From assembly GCA_001773575.1 (NCBI GenBank), contig MEXB01000007.1, positions 1 through 49,999 on the forward strand: 49,999 nucleotides of DNA, written 5' to 3'. The notes under the pieces were generated by a model. That model saw only the letters and a program-made list of their open reading frames with translations. It ran no database searches and was not told the origin of the DNA. Each line of letters begins with the position of its first letter. Within the stretch, counting starts at the first letter, position 1. Shown piece by piece: positions 9,497 to 18,826 of this stretch. A program made the translations under genes and the position numbers. This DNA is from Candidatus Adlerbacteria bacterium RIFOXYC1_FULL_48_26. Its GTDB lineage: Bacteria > Patescibacteriota > Minisyncoccia > Phycocordibacterales > SBAW01.

Positions 9497-10316
9497 ACGA
9501 ATCTTTTTCTATTTCAATAAAGCGCAGTGAGAGAAGGTCTACAGGTAGACGCGCATAGAGAGTTGTAAACGATTGTTTTGGATCGAACACTACAGAGGAG
9601 ACAGAGCCGGCAAGTGCAGATGCAATTCCAGGGAACACAATGGAATCCCCCACCTTAACGGAGGTACCCGCTGGCACTTGCCCAACAAATGAACCTGACC
9701 CTTGTCCTTGCATGCTGACAGGAACTACCTGTGTAGTGTTTACCCCGCTATCGTTTGCGGGGCTTGCAAGATGAAGAAGTGCGTCATATGTCTGCCCTGC
9801 GCTTGAAAAAAGTATCACGCGTGATGTGTGTCCATACACTTCCCCAACTGTCCCTATGCGTGTCGTACCGCCCGCTGAGACAAAGTCGCCTGCATGTACT
9901 CCTTCAGCCTCTCCTGCATCTACGAGGAGCGTGTCGTATGGGATTGCAGGCGGACGCATCAACACTCCAGCTAGGATAACCGCCGTTGCTCCATTTCTAT
10001 TTAGCCGGTTTTTAAGTTCTATATTTTCTTGATACAGCGCGTTTCTGTCAGCAATAAGAGCCGTTGTTGAAGCAAGTTCAGCACGAAGACGTTGGTTTTC
10101 GGAGGAATCAAACCCAACACGCGCACGTTGAAGCGGCGAGATAAGCGCCCATGCGGCAGATTCAATTGCACGATGCCAAAAGATGCCTGCACCCAACAGA
10201 ACAAGGCATACGAGTAGAAATACAAAAAAACGAAATGAAAACCAACCGCCAGGCTTTTGCCCCATGGAATACACTGAACGCGAACTAAATGGGTTAGAAG
10301 TCCTCGCCATATTCAA
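9486..10316 (-). CDS. mreC: Rod shape-determining protein MreC
   Basis: N-terminal TM plus coiled coil (NQRLRAELASTTALIADRNALYQENIELKNRL) and MreC beta domain (DTLLVDAGEAEGVHAGDFV); upstream of mrdA, downstream of mreB. Confidence 0.85.
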   Translation of the reverse strand: MNMARTSNPFSSRSVYSMGQKPGGWFSFRFFVFLLVCLVLLGAGIFWHRAIESAAWALISPLQRARVGFDSSENQRLRAELASTTALIADRNALYQENIELKNRLNRNGATAVILAGVLMRPPAIPYDTLLVDAGEAEGVHAGDFVSAGGTTRIGTVGEVYGHTSRVILFSSAGQTYDALLHLASPANDSGVNTTQVVPVSMQGQGSGSFVGQVPAGTSVKVGDSIVFPGIASALAGSVSSVVFDPKQSFTTLYARLPVDLLSLRFIEIEKDSYAR

Positions 10317-11346
10317 GCAAAAGATCTTGGTGTAGTGGAAGATTTTCTAAGATAACGCCTGTGCCGCGCGCAACAGCAGTAAGAGGATCGTCGGCAACAG
10401 TTACAGGGACCTTCAACCATTGTGAAAGAAGTTGGTCGAGGCCTTTCAAAAGCGCCCCGCCTCCCACAAGGGTGATTCCAGAACGCATCACATCAGAAAG
10501 AATTTCTGGCGGTGTTGTTTCAAGCACTTCACGAACGCTTTCAACGAGGGTGTCTATGGATTGCGAGATTGCTTCACGGATATCCTGGTCGGTAAGAATT
10601 ATTTCGCGTGGTAGACCGGAGATAAGGTCGCGACCGCGGACAACTGCTTGCGACTCCTGCCCGCCTTCAATAACTGAACCTATTGCCATCTTTACCTCTT
10701 CTGCAGTTTTTTCGCCGATCAATATTTTAAATTCAGAACGCACATACGCAATGATGTCTTGGTTAAGTTTGTCACCCGCACTACGCAAGTTTTTTGCACG
10801 CACGATGCCACCAAGAGAGAGTACGGCAATATCTACAGTTCCTCCACCAATGTCAACGATCATGCTCCCTACTGCTTCGCGGATAGGGAGACGTACGCCG
10901 AGCGCCGCAGCAACTGGCTCTTCAACAATATGCACTTCTCGTGCGCCTGCGTTTTGTGCGGCATCTTTTACGGCGCGCATTTCAACGTTGGTGATACCAG
11001 CTGGCACCCCAATGACGGCGCGGGGGCCGAGCATTTTACGCGACACACCCTGCGCCTGGTTCATCAAGTACGCGATCATTTCCTCTGTTGCCTCAAAGTC
11101 GGACACAACGCCATCAACAAGAGGGCGGACAGCTATCAAGTGTCCTGGTGTACGGCCAAGCATATCGCGCGCAGCACGGCCCACAGCAACAACCTGATTT
11201 GTTTTTTGGTTTACGGCAACAACGGAAGGTTCGTTCACAACGATTCCCTTTCCGCGCATGTACACGAGCGTGTTGGCAGTTCCTAAGTCTATGCCGACAT
11301 CATTCGATAGTAGTGGGAAGATTTTATTTTTTAGTCGCTCAATCAT
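10294..11346 (-). CDS. mreB: Rod shape-determining protein MreB
   Basis: VGIDLGTANTLVYMRGKGIVVNEPSVVAVN, GGGTVDIAVLSLGGIV, actin-like fold motifs. Confidence 0.96.
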   Translation of the reverse strand: MIERLKNKIFPLLSNDVGIDLGTANTLVYMRGKGIVVNEPSVVAVNQKTNQVVAVGRAARDMLGRTPGHLIAVRPLVDGVVSDFEATEEMIAYLMNQAQGVSRKMLGPRAVIGVPAGITNVEMRAVKDAAQNAGAREVHIVEEPVAAALGVRLPIREAVGSMIVDIGGGTVDIAVLSLGGIVRAKNLRSAGDKLNQDIIAYVRSEFKILIGEKTAEEVKMAIGSVIEGGQESQAVVRGRDLISGLPREIILTDQDIREAISQSIDTLVESVREVLETTPPEILSDVMRSGITLVGGGALLKGLDQLLSQWLKVPVTVADDPLTAVARGTGVILENLPLHQDLLLEYGEDF

Positions 11347-12603
11347 CTATGCAGTAAGGTGGCCTATCAATTCAGAAATACTTTTGTGTGTCGTGTGTCC
11401 TGACGCTCTCTCTACACACTCGAACTTACCTGCGGCCAATGTTTTTTCTGACACAACAACGCGAAGTGGAATACCAAAGAGGTCGCTGTCGGCAAACTTT
11501 TCACCAGCGCGCGCCTCTCTGTCGTCCCAGAGCACTTCAATACCAGCTTCTGTAAGTTCGCGATACAATTCTGCAGCTTCTTTAGAAACTTCTTCGTTGT
11601 CGCTTGGAAGTTCAACCAAGTGCACACGGAACGGTGCGATAGATTCTGGCCAAACAAGGCCCTTGTCGTCGGAGAGAAGTTCTGCAACGACAGCCATCAA
11701 GCGTGCAGGGCCAATGCCATAAGAGCCCATAAACACAGGGACACTCTCCCCCGCTTCATTCTTATATGAAAGGCCGAGCGCTTCAGAGAAACGAGTACCG
11801 AGGGTAAAGATATTTCCAACTTCAACTGACTTTGCCTCACGGAGGTTTTCTTTTACGAGGCCAGTTGCCTCGTAGACCTGTGGGTCATCATAGACTTCTT
11901 TGTTAAGCGCGAGCTTGCGTTCATCATCTATATAGATAGTGTCTTCGCCTGCATCACATACAGTTTGAAATTCATGGCTGTACTTGCTGAATGAACCACC
12001 CGAGGCAAATGTTTTAAATGTTGTATCGCCCAAGCCAACACGTTCAAATACACGACCGTACGCGTCGGAAGACTGCTCGTAGAACTTTGTATGTTCTGCT
12101 TCATCTTTAGAAAAAGAGTAGAGGTCTTTCATCACGAACTCGCGTGTGCGCATAAGACCAGACTTTGCACGCTCTTCGTTTCTAAATTTGCTCTGGAACT
12201 GATACGCATATACAGGCAAATCTTTATACGAAGAAATTTGCTCTGTCATAAGTGCAGTAAGAGGCTCTTCGTGTGTAAACCCAAGACCTAGCTCTGCACC
12301 GTTTTTTAGTTTTGTTTTAAACCATGCATCTACATTTTCATCACTCCATCTGTCAGTCTTAGCCCACGTCTCAGGATTTTGAAGTGCTGAAAGGTGTAGC
12401 TCCACGCCGCCAATTTTATTCATCTCCTCACGGATAACATTCAATACTTTTTCAAATGTACGGAGGCCAAGTGGCAAGAAATCGTACACGCCTGCCATTT
12501 CTTTATGGATATATCCTGCGCGAATGAGAAGTTGTGCATTCTTCGAAACCTCATCCTTTGGAGCTTCACGGCGCGTCTTTGTAAAAAGGTGGGATTGTTT
12601 CAT
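11347..12603 (-). CDS. proS: Prolyl-tRNA synthetase
   Basis: Class II aaRS: AGYIHKEMAGVYDFLPLGLRTFEKV, FRNEERAKSGLMRTREFVMKDLYSF, GSYGIGPARLMA. Confidence 0.93.
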   Translation of the reverse strand: MKQSHLFTKTRREAPKDEVSKNAQLLIRAGYIHKEMAGVYDFLPLGLRTFEKVLNVIREEMNKIGGVELHLSALQNPETWAKTDRWSDENVDAWFKTKLKNGAELGLGFTHEEPLTALMTEQISSYKDLPVYAYQFQSKFRNEERAKSGLMRTREFVMKDLYSFSKDEAEHTKFYEQSSDAYGRVFERVGLGDTTFKTFASGGSFSKYSHEFQTVCDAGEDTIYIDDERKLALNKEVYDDPQVYEATGLVKENLREAKSVEVGNIFTLGTRFSEALGLSYKNEAGESVPVFMGSYGIGPARLMAVVAELLSDDKGLVWPESIAPFRVHLVELPSDNEEVSKEAAELYRELTEAGIEVLWDDREARAGEKFADSDLFGIPLRVVVSEKTLAAGKFECVERASGHTTHKSISELIGHLTA

Positions 12604-12682
12604 ATATTATTGCGCGTTAGTTCACCTATTCTACGGGGAAATAGTGCTTGTGGCAAAACTATTTTGTATCGACATAGGTTAT

Positions 12683-12711
12683 TTGACTTATCTAAAATAA
12701 TGTCATATTGT
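12683..12711 (+). promoter_or_regulatory. Sigma70-type promoter of the 12767 gene
   Basis: TTGACT-N17-TATTGT. Confidence 0.6.
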
Positions 12712-12766
12712 GTGCAACGGCTGTACTCCTTGCCTTTAGCCGGGCATCACACGAAAAGGACCACTC

Positions 12767-13447
12767 ATGACGTGTTTAAATGCGACCGCTTCGACGGCCG
12801 CCGCGTCGCGCGCTCCCGTGCCGGTTACAAAACGGCAGCTTCTGTCTGAAGGCAGTATCGTGCGAATCGCTGTCCCCTTGGAAGCTCGCAAGGGCCAGAT
12901 CGAGGACAATGGTCGGGTCATCCACTACCTCCAGTTCAAGTACTCTGTGTACGGCGGTCTCATCAACTGCTTCGTGCACGCAGAGACTGCCGAGGAACTC
13001 GAGAAGTACTACGGCGACACCATCACGGCGGAAGCCAGTGTCTGGCAGAAGACTTTAGAAGATGAGCGCACGTTCATCTACGTGGATCTTCTGCAGACGG
13101 AACTTCCTACGACGCACGACATCTTCTTCCTTCGAGATTACGATCCGAAGACGTTGGACGCCATTCCGTACGATGTGGACGACTTCGTGATGTTTCCAAC
13201 ACCAGCGCCGTTGGAAGGCGCTGTTGTCCTCGTACCGCTCACCGCGACGAAGTTCGACACGCCGGCGCCGGCGCAAACCACTCCGGCAATGACATCGACC
13301 GGCGACACCGGCCTCGATCGCCTGCTGAATGACGGATGGAAGATCGAAGCCTCCGACGAGAAGACCGTCAGCCTCTACAAAGGCGAGGGCGCGAGTCGCA
13401 AGACCATGACGCACCGCAAGCCTCAGAAGAAGAGCAAGAAGCGCTAG
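12767..13447 (+). CDS. Hypothetical GC-rich gene product
   Basis: 226 aa ORF with C-ending codon bias, own promoter, AAAGGA ribosome site and terminator. Confidence 0.75.
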   Translation: MTCLNATASTAAASRAPVPVTKRQLLSEGSIVRIAVPLEARKGQIEDNGRVIHYLQFKYSVYGGLINCFVHAETAEELEKYYGDTITAEASVWQKTLEDERTFIYVDLLQTELPTTHDIFFLRDYDPKTLDAIPYDVDDFVMFPTPAPLEGAVVLVPLTATKFDTPAPAQTTPAMTSTGDTGLDRLLNDGWKIEASDEKTVSLYKGEGASRKTMTHRKPQKKSKKR

Positions 13448-13461
13448 ACACCGTTCGTACC

Positions 13462-13496
13462 CCGCCCCCTAGGAAACTAGTGGGGCGGTTTTTTAT
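13462..13496 (+). terminator. Intrinsic terminator
   Basis: CCGCCCCctaggaaactagtGGGGCGGTTTTTT. Confidence 0.85.
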
Positions 13497-13506
13497 AAAC
13501 CAGTCA

Positions 13507-13535
13507 TTGACTTTTACACATTTTCATGATAAAGT
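13507..13535 (+). promoter_or_regulatory. Sigma70-type promoter
   Basis: TTGACT-N17-TAAAGT. Confidence 0.55.
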
Positions 13536-13588
13536 TGTAAGTGGCTGTTCCGGGTGTTAGCCACACTCATCTCAACGAGGAATCCGAT

Positions 13589-14599
13589 ATGGACACCCTT
13601 ATGTCCCAGCGCTTCGACGAAGCCTCGGCACGTTTCCGCACGATGGTGAAGGACGTCGTCCCCAACTTCGACGACGAACTGCCCTGGATCCTGGTCACGC
13701 ACCGGTATCCGGACACCGACGCCTACGCCTGTCTGTGGATGGCCGTCACCCGCATCGTGGGCGACGCCGACTACTGCTTCAAAATGCTTCCGGCAGGCCA
13801 ACGTCTGACGGACGAAGAAGCGGCTGGCCATCGGGTCCTCTACATGGACACCGGCGGCGGCCCACTCGACCAACACGACAAGGATGTGGGCAAGGCTTCC
13901 AGCTTCCAACTCATGTGCGAACACTACGGGTTCGACAAGGAGGAGGCTCTCTGGCCCATCATCAAGCTGACCGTCGCAACGGACAACGTCGAAGCCATCG
14001 ACCCGACGTCCATCCACTACGTCCTCTCTGGCCTCGCCTACTACCATCGCGAAGACACCGAGATCGACTGGGTGGTCTGTCTGTCGCGCGCGTTCGAGAT
14101 GTTCGACATTCTCCACGCGCACGAGAAGCAGCGCCTCCAGGGCATCGCCGATTTCCGGAAGTTCGGTAGTCGCTACGTTTTGCCGAACAGACTGAGCGTT
14201 GCTCATGTCTGGGGCAGGCCTCAGCTGCGCGAAGCGGCCTTCGATCTCGGCGCCGACGTCGTCATGTGGACCCTCAACAAGGGCAAGAACCGAAACCATA
14301 TCGGCATCCAGCTCAACCGGCACTCGCCGGAAAAGGTGGAGAAAGGTATGAAGGCCCTCATGGCCGGACTACGCATCGCTGAAGCGAAGAAGCGCGGCGT
14401 CAACACCGTCGGGCACGACCTTCGTGAACATGGTCAGACCCCCGAACTTTTCGGCGGCTGGTTTCTGCACCGCTCGTGCAGGCTCATCCTGTGCGGCAGC
14501 AAATCTGCACCTCTGACGGCGGAAGACTACACCAAGCTGACGCCCGAGGAGATCAACGACATCCTCAACGAGCGGCTCAGCAACGACAAGCTCTGGTAG
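13589..14599 (+). CDS. Putative DHH-like phosphoesterase-family protein
   Basis: ILVTHRYPDTDAYACLWMAV and VLYMDTGGGPLDQHDK resemble DHH-family motifs; start at 13589 has GAGG upstream and lies downstream of the promoter. Confidence 0.6.
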   Translation: MDTLMSQRFDEASARFRTMVKDVVPNFDDELPWILVTHRYPDTDAYACLWMAVTRIVGDADYCFKMLPAGQRLTDEEAAGHRVLYMDTGGGPLDQHDKDVGKASSFQLMCEHYGFDKEEALWPIIKLTVATDNVEAIDPTSIHYVLSGLAYYHREDTEIDWVVCLSRAFEMFDILHAHEKQRLQGIADFRKFGSRYVLPNRLSVAHVWGRPQLREAAFDLGADVVMWTLNKGKNRNHIGIQLNRHSPEKVEKGMKALMAGLRIAEAKKRGVNTVGHDLREHGQTPELFGGWFLHRSCRLILCGSKSAPLTAEDYTKLTPEEINDILNERLSNDKLW

Positions 14600-14631
14600 A
14601 CAGCACAGTAGAGTAACGTTCTTACATTTCT

Positions 14632-14673
14632 AAGACCCCCAATTCCATCTGGAATCGGGGGTCTTCTTTTTTA
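14632..14673 (+). terminator. Intrinsic terminator
   Basis: AAGACCCCCAATTCCAtcTGGAATCGGGGGTCTTCTTTTTT. Confidence 0.85.
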
Positions 14674-14676
14674 TTT

Positions 14677-15828
14677 TTATATAGTTGGGTGAACGAGACG
14701 TACAACGTCGTGATACGACGCGACGAGCATCAGGAGTATAAGTAAGCCAAAACCTACAAGAGTAAAACCGTATGCAATTTTCTTTGAGATTGGTCGTTTG
14801 GTAATACCTTCAATGATGATGAAGAACAGGCGTCCACCATCGAGGCCTGGGATTGGGAGCAAGTTCAAGATTGCGAGGTTAATAGAGATAAGTGCAGTGA
14901 GAACTATCGTTTCGATAAATCCTGCTTTCACTGCATCGGAGCCAATACTTGTGATGCCGATAGGTCCGCTCACTTGAGAAAAGTTAGCCTGCCCGCGGAC
15001 GATGGTTGAGAAGAATCCTACCAATCCTTGCGCAGTCTGTATGGTGATATTTTTTCCAAGCACTGCACCTTGTACAAGTGCAAGATGGATTGGGAGTTTA
15101 AGAATTCCGACATCATCCAGCTCAACACCAACAACCTTCTTCCCTTCTACTAACCCATCAACAGGGCGCGCGAGCGCTTGTATGGTTTCTCCAGAACGGT
15201 CAACGGTGAAGCCTATAGTTTCATCCTGGTGTGCGCCGATAAAATCACGGATTTGTTCTGCGTCTGCACCCGACTCCAACTGTGAAGTGCCTGTGATTAC
15301 AGACGTGACAATATCGCCTGACATCAACCCCGCCTTGTCTACCGGCGAACCTGGTAACACACTAACAATAGTTGTCTGTGCATTTTGAACCACCCCGACA
15401 CCTTCGTGTTGAACAGGAGTTTGAATGCCGTACATATACCCCGCAGTAAGCAAAAGCCATGCGAGCACAAGGTTGAATACGATACCTGCAACGATCACCG
15501 CTGCTTGGATCCACCTATTCTTTTTTGCGAAGCTACGTGTGTCAGTCGAAGCAGAAAAATCCTTCGCGGTGAGAGGAGCACCGCTCGAAGGGTTTTTCTG
15601 CGCAGATTCGGCTTCCCCGTCCTCACCAAAAATGCGAACGAAGCCGCCGAACGGGAGCCAGTTAAGAGAGTACTCAGTCTCTCCCCATTTAAATGCTGCG
15701 ATACGTGGAGGGAAGAAGATACCGAATTCATCAACACGGATTTTAAACGCCTTCGCAACGATAAAGTGACCAAACTCGTGCGCCAAAATTAGACACACGA
15801 GTATTAAGATAAAAATAAGTATTGTCAT
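14677..15828 (-). CDS. rseP: Site-2 protease family zinc metallopeptidase (M50, RseP-like) with PDZ domain
   Basis: HEFGHF (HExxH) near the N-terminus, PDZ-like region GSPVDKAGLMSGD, NLLPIPGLDGGR. Confidence 0.92.
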   Translation of the reverse strand: MTILIFILILVCLILAHEFGHFIVAKAFKIRVDEFGIFFPPRIAAFKWGETEYSLNWLPFGGFVRIFGEDGEAESAQKNPSSGAPLTAKDFSASTDTRSFAKKNRWIQAAVIVAGIVFNLVLAWLLLTAGYMYGIQTPVQHEGVGVVQNAQTTIVSVLPGSPVDKAGLMSGDIVTSVITGTSQLESGADAEQIRDFIGAHQDETIGFTVDRSGETIQALARPVDGLVEGKKVVGVELDDVGILKLPIHLALVQGAVLGKNITIQTAQGLVGFFSTIVRGQANFSQVSGPIGITSIGSDAVKAGFIETIVLTALISINLAILNLLPIPGLDGGRLFFIIIEGITKRPISKKIAYGFTLVGFGLLILLMLVASYHDVVRLVHPTI

Positions 15829-15829
15829 A

Positions 15830-16381
15830 TTAGCCAGTTATTTCTTTTTCCTTACGAGCAAGTGCTTCGTCAAAACGCGCATTCGTTGCATCTACTTTCT
15901 TTTGCATTTCGTCTTTAAAGCGGAACTTATCATCTTCGCTTATCTCACTGTCACGCTCTTGTTTCTGAATATCAGACCATACATCATCGCGCGCAAGGCG
16001 GACAGCGATACGAGCTTCTTCGACTTTTTCTTTTGCTATCTTCACCAGTTCAGTTCGGCGTTCCCCTGTAAGTTCTGGGAATACGATACGGAGCCCCATG
16101 TCATCTACCGACAACGAAAGTCCAAGGTTTGCATGAGTAAGTTCTTTTTCTATCTCCTTCGTTATGCTTGGGTCAAAGGGTTTGATGCGTAATGTTCGCG
16201 CATCTTCCACCCCAATAGTTGCAACATTGTTGATGGGCATGCGAGCGCCGTAACTTTCAACAGTTACAGTGTCGAGAATGCTAGAACTTGCACGTCCAGT
16301 ACGGATACCTGAAAGTTCAGTTTTTAAATGCTCCTCTGTTTTCTGAAGTTTTTCGTCGAAGGGTTTGAAGTCGTATGCCAT
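15830..16381 (-). CDS. frr: Ribosome recycling factor
   Basis: LKTELSGIRTGRASSSILDTVTVESYG..PINNVATI..PELTGERRTELVKIAKEKVEEARIAVR. Confidence 0.95.
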   Translation of the reverse strand: MAYDFKPFDEKLQKTEEHLKTELSGIRTGRASSSILDTVTVESYGARMPINNVATIGVEDARTLRIKPFDPSITKEIEKELTHANLGLSLSVDDMGLRIVFPELTGERRTELVKIAKEKVEEARIAVRLARDDVWSDIQKQERDSEISEDDKFRFKDEMQKKVDATNARFDEALARKEKEITG

Positions 16382-16404
16382 GCAAGCAGTATACCAAAGT
16401 ATGC

Positions 16405-17082
16405 TTATACTCTGAACCGCTTCGCGGCGGGTGGGTAAATCTTAACAAGCGGGTCTTTTGTTGTATCGTACTGACGGGCAGGAGCCAGGTAGCGTCCGTA
16501 ATGGATGATGCGGTGTGTTATATGCGGCCATTCTTTCTTCGGGACAATCTGCATCAAATCCTTTTCGATACGAACCGCATCTTTATAATCCGACAAATCG
16601 TACCGCTGCACAAAACGGATGACGTGCGTATCTACCGTAATACCATCAACAACCCCATACACAGTCGAAAGCACTATGGTTGCTGTTTTGCGCGCAACAC
16701 CTGGAAGTTTTAGAAGCTCTGGCATAGTGTTTGGAATTTTGCCTTCGTACTCCTCTTTGATCATCTTTACTGCACCAAGAATATTTTTTGCTTTATTTCG
16801 GTAAAAGCCTGATGCGAAAATATCACGCTCAAATTGGTTCCTCCCCTTTTGTGTTTTGCCCGCATGAACGTAATCATCGAGCGTTTTGTATTTCTTAAAC
16901 AGCTTCTCTGTTATGGTATTGACGTTTTTATCTGTCGACTGTGCTGAAAGCTGGACCGCAATAAGTAACTCTAGCGGGTTCTTAAAATTGAGTTCTATTT
17001 CAACCTTTGGAAATAATTTCTTCAGTGCCCTATCAAGCTTCTGTGCCCGTGCTTTTCTTTCAGCTAATTTCTTGGGCGTCAT
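16405..17082 (-). CDS. nth: Endonuclease III-like DNA glycosylase
   Basis: HhH motif LLKLPGVARKTATIVLSTVYG, VDTHVIRFVQRYDL; C-terminal Fe-S cysteine cluster not evident. Confidence 0.9.
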   Translation of the reverse strand: MTPKKLAERKARAQKLDRALKKLFPKVEIELNFKNPLELLIAVQLSAQSTDKNVNTITEKLFKKYKTLDDYVHAGKTQKGRNQFERDIFASGFYRNKAKNILGAVKMIKEEYEGKIPNTMPELLKLPGVARKTATIVLSTVYGVVDGITVDTHVIRFVQRYDLSDYKDAVRIEKDLMQIVPKKEWPHITHRIIHYGRYLAPARQYDTTKDPLVKIYPPAAKRFRV

Positions 17083-17798
17083 ATCTTAGGAAGCGTTGCT
17101 GCAAAGTGTTCAAGAATCATCTTGAGCGATGGGGCGCGGTCGGCAAGATACCCGCGGAAATGTGCAATGTCAGTAAGGCCATCTAGTATGTCTTGCTTTG
17201 ATTTGTCAGATGCTTTTGGCAGTCCCATATATAGGACCGCTTCTAGATTATTTAAAAATACTCGCGCTTGCTCTCGCGTATCTTCATCATCGTTTTTTAG
17301 AAATGCTGTCACCCATGCACTGCGTTTTGTATAGCTAGACGCAAGGAATTCCGCAGCAGTGGAAGATTCTGTAGCAGAAAAAAGATCCCCTGAAGCGTCC
17401 CCTCTCCTCCCTGCAGCTGAAGGGGACTTTTTTTCTGCGAAAGTTTTACTAGGATATTCCAAAAAACGCGAACGAAGGGTCGGGAGAACTATTCCATGCG
17501 GAACGAGGACAACAAAAATTATTCCCTCCCGAGGTTCTTCAAAGAGTTTCAACAACGCCTGCTGGGCGTCGCTTGCGATAGAAGAAATTCCTAATACAAA
17601 TAACGAACGGCCGCTGGCGCTCTTCAAACTCGCCTGCTGGGTGAGCTCTCTTGCCTCATCAATACTAAATTTTTCCCATTGCTGTACTAAAACATCTGGG
17701 TTGTGTTCTCGTTCAAAATTAAAACGCGAAGCTGCGTCATCTGCCAGCTCTGGCAAACGCGAGACGGGACCTTCGTATAGATATGCATGGTGTTGCAT
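17079..17798 (-). CDS. holB: DNA polymerase III delta prime-like protein
   Basis: SIDEARELTQQASLKSASGRSLFVLGISSIASDAQQALLKLFEEPREGIIFVVL. Confidence 0.7.
   Translation of the reverse strand: MQHHAYLYEGPVSRLPELADDAASRFNFEREHNPDVLVQQWEKFSIDEARELTQQASLKSASGRSLFVLGISSIASDAQQALLKLFEEPREGIIFVVLVPHGIVLPTLRSRFLEYPSKTFAEKKSPSAAGRRGDASGDLFSATESSTAAEFLASSYTKRSAWVTAFLKNDDEDTREQARVFLNNLEAVLYMGLPKASDKSKQDILDGLTDIAHFRGYLADRAPSLKMILEHFAATLPKI
17374..17438. repeat. Imperfect palindrome (~20-bp arms) inside holB-like CDS
   Basis: GCAGAAAAAAGATCCCCTGA ... TGAAGGGGACTTTTTTTCTGC. Confidence 0.7.
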
Positions 17799-17800
17799 GT

Positions 17801-18814
17801 TTATCGCTTGGCGATGATGGCTTTTTTGTAGGTGTCGAGATGGTCGAGTGCAATACCAGTACCACGCGCAACACAGAGCAATGGTTCATCAGCAACGCGC
17901 GCCTTTACACCTGTGCGGCGAAGTACGAGTTCTGGGAAATGGCGCAACATCGAAGTTCCGCCTGTCATAATGATGCCGCGATCAATAATATCGCTCGCAA
18001 GCTCTGGTGGTGTTTCCTGCAACACATCGCGTATCGCCTTGATGATTTCGCGCAATTCTTTGCCCATCGCTTTTACTAAGTCGTTTGTTTTCAATTCTGC
18101 ACTACGTGGCAACCCCGTAATAAAATCGCGGCCACGCACTGTCATAACAAGTTCTTCTTCCATGGGCACCGCTGAACCTACACCAATCTTCACATCTTCA
18201 GCGGTCTTTTCTCCAATACCAAGATTGTATGTCTTCTTTATATAGTCAGCGATTGCGTGGTCGAGCCTATCACCTCCACACTTCACAGACGTTGACGCAA
18301 CAATGCCTCCAAGGGAGATCACTGCAACGTCGCAGGTGCCACCTCCAATATCAACCACCATATTTCCGCGCGCTTCGTGGATTGGGATACCTGCACCAAT
18401 TGCTGCAAGCACCGACTCTTTCACAACGTATGCATTTTTTGCACCAGCGCGGATAGCGGCCTCAACCACAGCGCGACGTTCTGTTGATGTAACACCTGTA
18501 GGAACTGAGACCATCACCTCTGGGCGGAAAAGCTGCATCTTGCCCAACGCTTTTGAAATAAAATATCGGAGCATTGCCTGTGTAACGCGGTAGTCGGAAA
18601 TAACTCCATCTTTCATCGGACGGTAGGCAATGATCTCGCCCGGCGTGCGACCTATCATCTCTTTTGCTTCTACACCCACTGCCAAAATTCTTTTATCAAT
18701 TTCAGAAATCGCCACCACTGACGGCTCATTCAAAACAACTCCCTTCCCTGGCACATACACGAGCGTGTTTGCTGTGCCTAAATCGATTCCAAGCTTGGGA
18801 GTAAAAAATGCCAT
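17801..18814 (-). CDS. mreB: MreB/Mbl-family actin-like protein (second copy)
   Basis: LGIDLGTANTLVYVPGKGVVLNEPSVVAIS, GGGTCDVAVISLGGIV. Confidence 0.95.
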   Translation of the reverse strand: MAFFTPKLGIDLGTANTLVYVPGKGVVLNEPSVVAISEIDKRILAVGVEAKEMIGRTPGEIIAYRPMKDGVISDYRVTQAMLRYFISKALGKMQLFRPEVMVSVPTGVTSTERRAVVEAAIRAGAKNAYVVKESVLAAIGAGIPIHEARGNMVVDIGGGTCDVAVISLGGIVASTSVKCGGDRLDHAIADYIKKTYNLGIGEKTAEDVKIGVGSAVPMEEELVMTVRGRDFITGLPRSAELKTNDLVKAMGKELREIIKAIRDVLQETPPELASDIIDRGIIMTGGTSMLRHFPELVLRRTGVKARVADEPLLCVARGTGIALDHLDTYKKAIIAKR

Positions 18815-18826
18815 TGCTTAGGCATT

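Noticed and set aside
10361-11197. 278-aa + strand ORF opposite mreB
   Set aside because: Antisense of a strongly conserved gene; Ser/Arg/Pro-rich composition typical of a shadow frame
13514-14323. 269-aa - strand ORF opposite the 13589 gene
   Set aside because: Shadow ORF from high-GC codon bias; the + frame has promoter, SD and terminator
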